Source: Promethearchaeota archaeon
Lineage (GTDB): Archaea > Asgardarchaeota > Lokiarchaeia > Sigynarchaeales > SOKP01
DNA: 15,914 bases
Assembly: GCA_016839845.1 (NCBI GenBank)
Contig: JAEOTL010000424.1
Span: 1 to 15,914, forward strand
Direction of reading: 5' to 3'
A program made the position numbers and the translations under genes. This document shows positions 15,793-15,914 of the stretch, in pieces. The notes beneath the pieces are model-generated. The model was given only the letters and a program-made list of their open reading frames with translations, made no database searches and was not told the origin of the DNA. Every line of letters starts with the position of its first letter. Within the stretch, counting starts at the first letter, position 1.

Positions 15793-15914
15793 CCCAAGCC
15801 TCGAATCCTCAATTCTATTGCTATGACCAATAGTCATGCCTCTCCACACCCTTACTATAAAGCGTAAATACCTATAGTTACGGCTGCTCCATCCCTGGCC
15901 TAACCGATTTTCTA
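15793..15914 (-). ncRNA. Signal recognition particle RNA (7S), 3' portion, truncated by the window edge
   Basis: On the minus strand, 15905-15882 reads GGUUAGGCC, then A-GGGA-U, then GGAGCAGCC (24 nt). This is the same length as and aligns position by position with the SRP54-binding helix 8 of known SRP RNAs. The GNRA tetraloop is GGGA, and the conserved symmetric loop (AGG facing AGC) is kept. The rest, to about 15793, is the 3' strand of helix 5 and the end of the RNA, followed by a T-run. The helix-8-to-end length of about 115 nt fits archaeal SRP RNA. The 5' part (helices 1-6) lies beyond the window. The exact 3' end is uncertain by several bases. Confidence 0.88.

Overview
The window is about two-thirds A+T, densely coded on both strands, and looks like a piece of an archaeal chromosome. 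The archaeal evidence is an archaeal-type ribosomal protein uS10, a BUD23-like rRNA methyltransferase of the archaeal/eukaryotic family, Shine-Dalgarno boxes of the GGTGA/GAGGTGAT type, TATA-like boxes about 26-27 nt upstream of several starts, and a signal recognition particle (SRP) RNA running off the right edge. The mix of an eukaryote-like BUD23, a large calcium-binding repeat surface protein, bactofilin-like and TPR proteins, and URO-D-family methyltransferases makes an Asgard (Lokiarchaeia-like) archaeon my leading guess. That lineage call is inference.

Layout. 1-169: AT-rich, no gene seen. 170-541 (-): stand-alone CheY-like receiver. 653-2457 (+): a two-gene operon of the BUD23-like methyltransferase and a radical SAM protein with two cysteine clusters before its core. 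2579-2884 (+): uS10, apparently starting at an ATA codon. 2939-3697 (-): bactofilin-like beta-helix protein. 3884-4609 (+): unrecognised two-domain protein. 4695-5525 (+): inositol monophosphatase/archaeal FBPase family enzyme. 5539-8670 (-): very large secreted, membrane-anchored protein with two thrombospondin type 3 (calcium-binding) arrays. 8826-10055 (-): exported beta-lactamase-fold serine hydrolase. 10322-12613 (+): winged-helix regulator followed by a TPR protein. 12727-13887 (+) and 13893-15077 (-): two convergent, divergent-in-sequence URO-D superfamily proteins. 15149-15766 (+): 3-methyladenine DNA glycosylase. 15793-15914 (-): the 3' part of the SRP RNA.

How it fits together. Housekeeping functions (ribosome maturation, uS10, DNA repair, SRP RNA) sit beside an envelope block (two exported proteins on the minus strand), a regulator-plus-scaffold pair, and a C1/methyl-transfer-like pair. 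No transposase, integrase, CRISPR array or phage gene was seen. The less ordinary points are the ATA start of uS10 with a well-placed Shine-Dalgarno box, BUD23 coupled to a radical SAM protein, the bactofilin-like protein, the unrecognised two-domain protein, and the convergent URO-D pair with different metal-site residues. I saw no clear multi-gene defence or other novel system.
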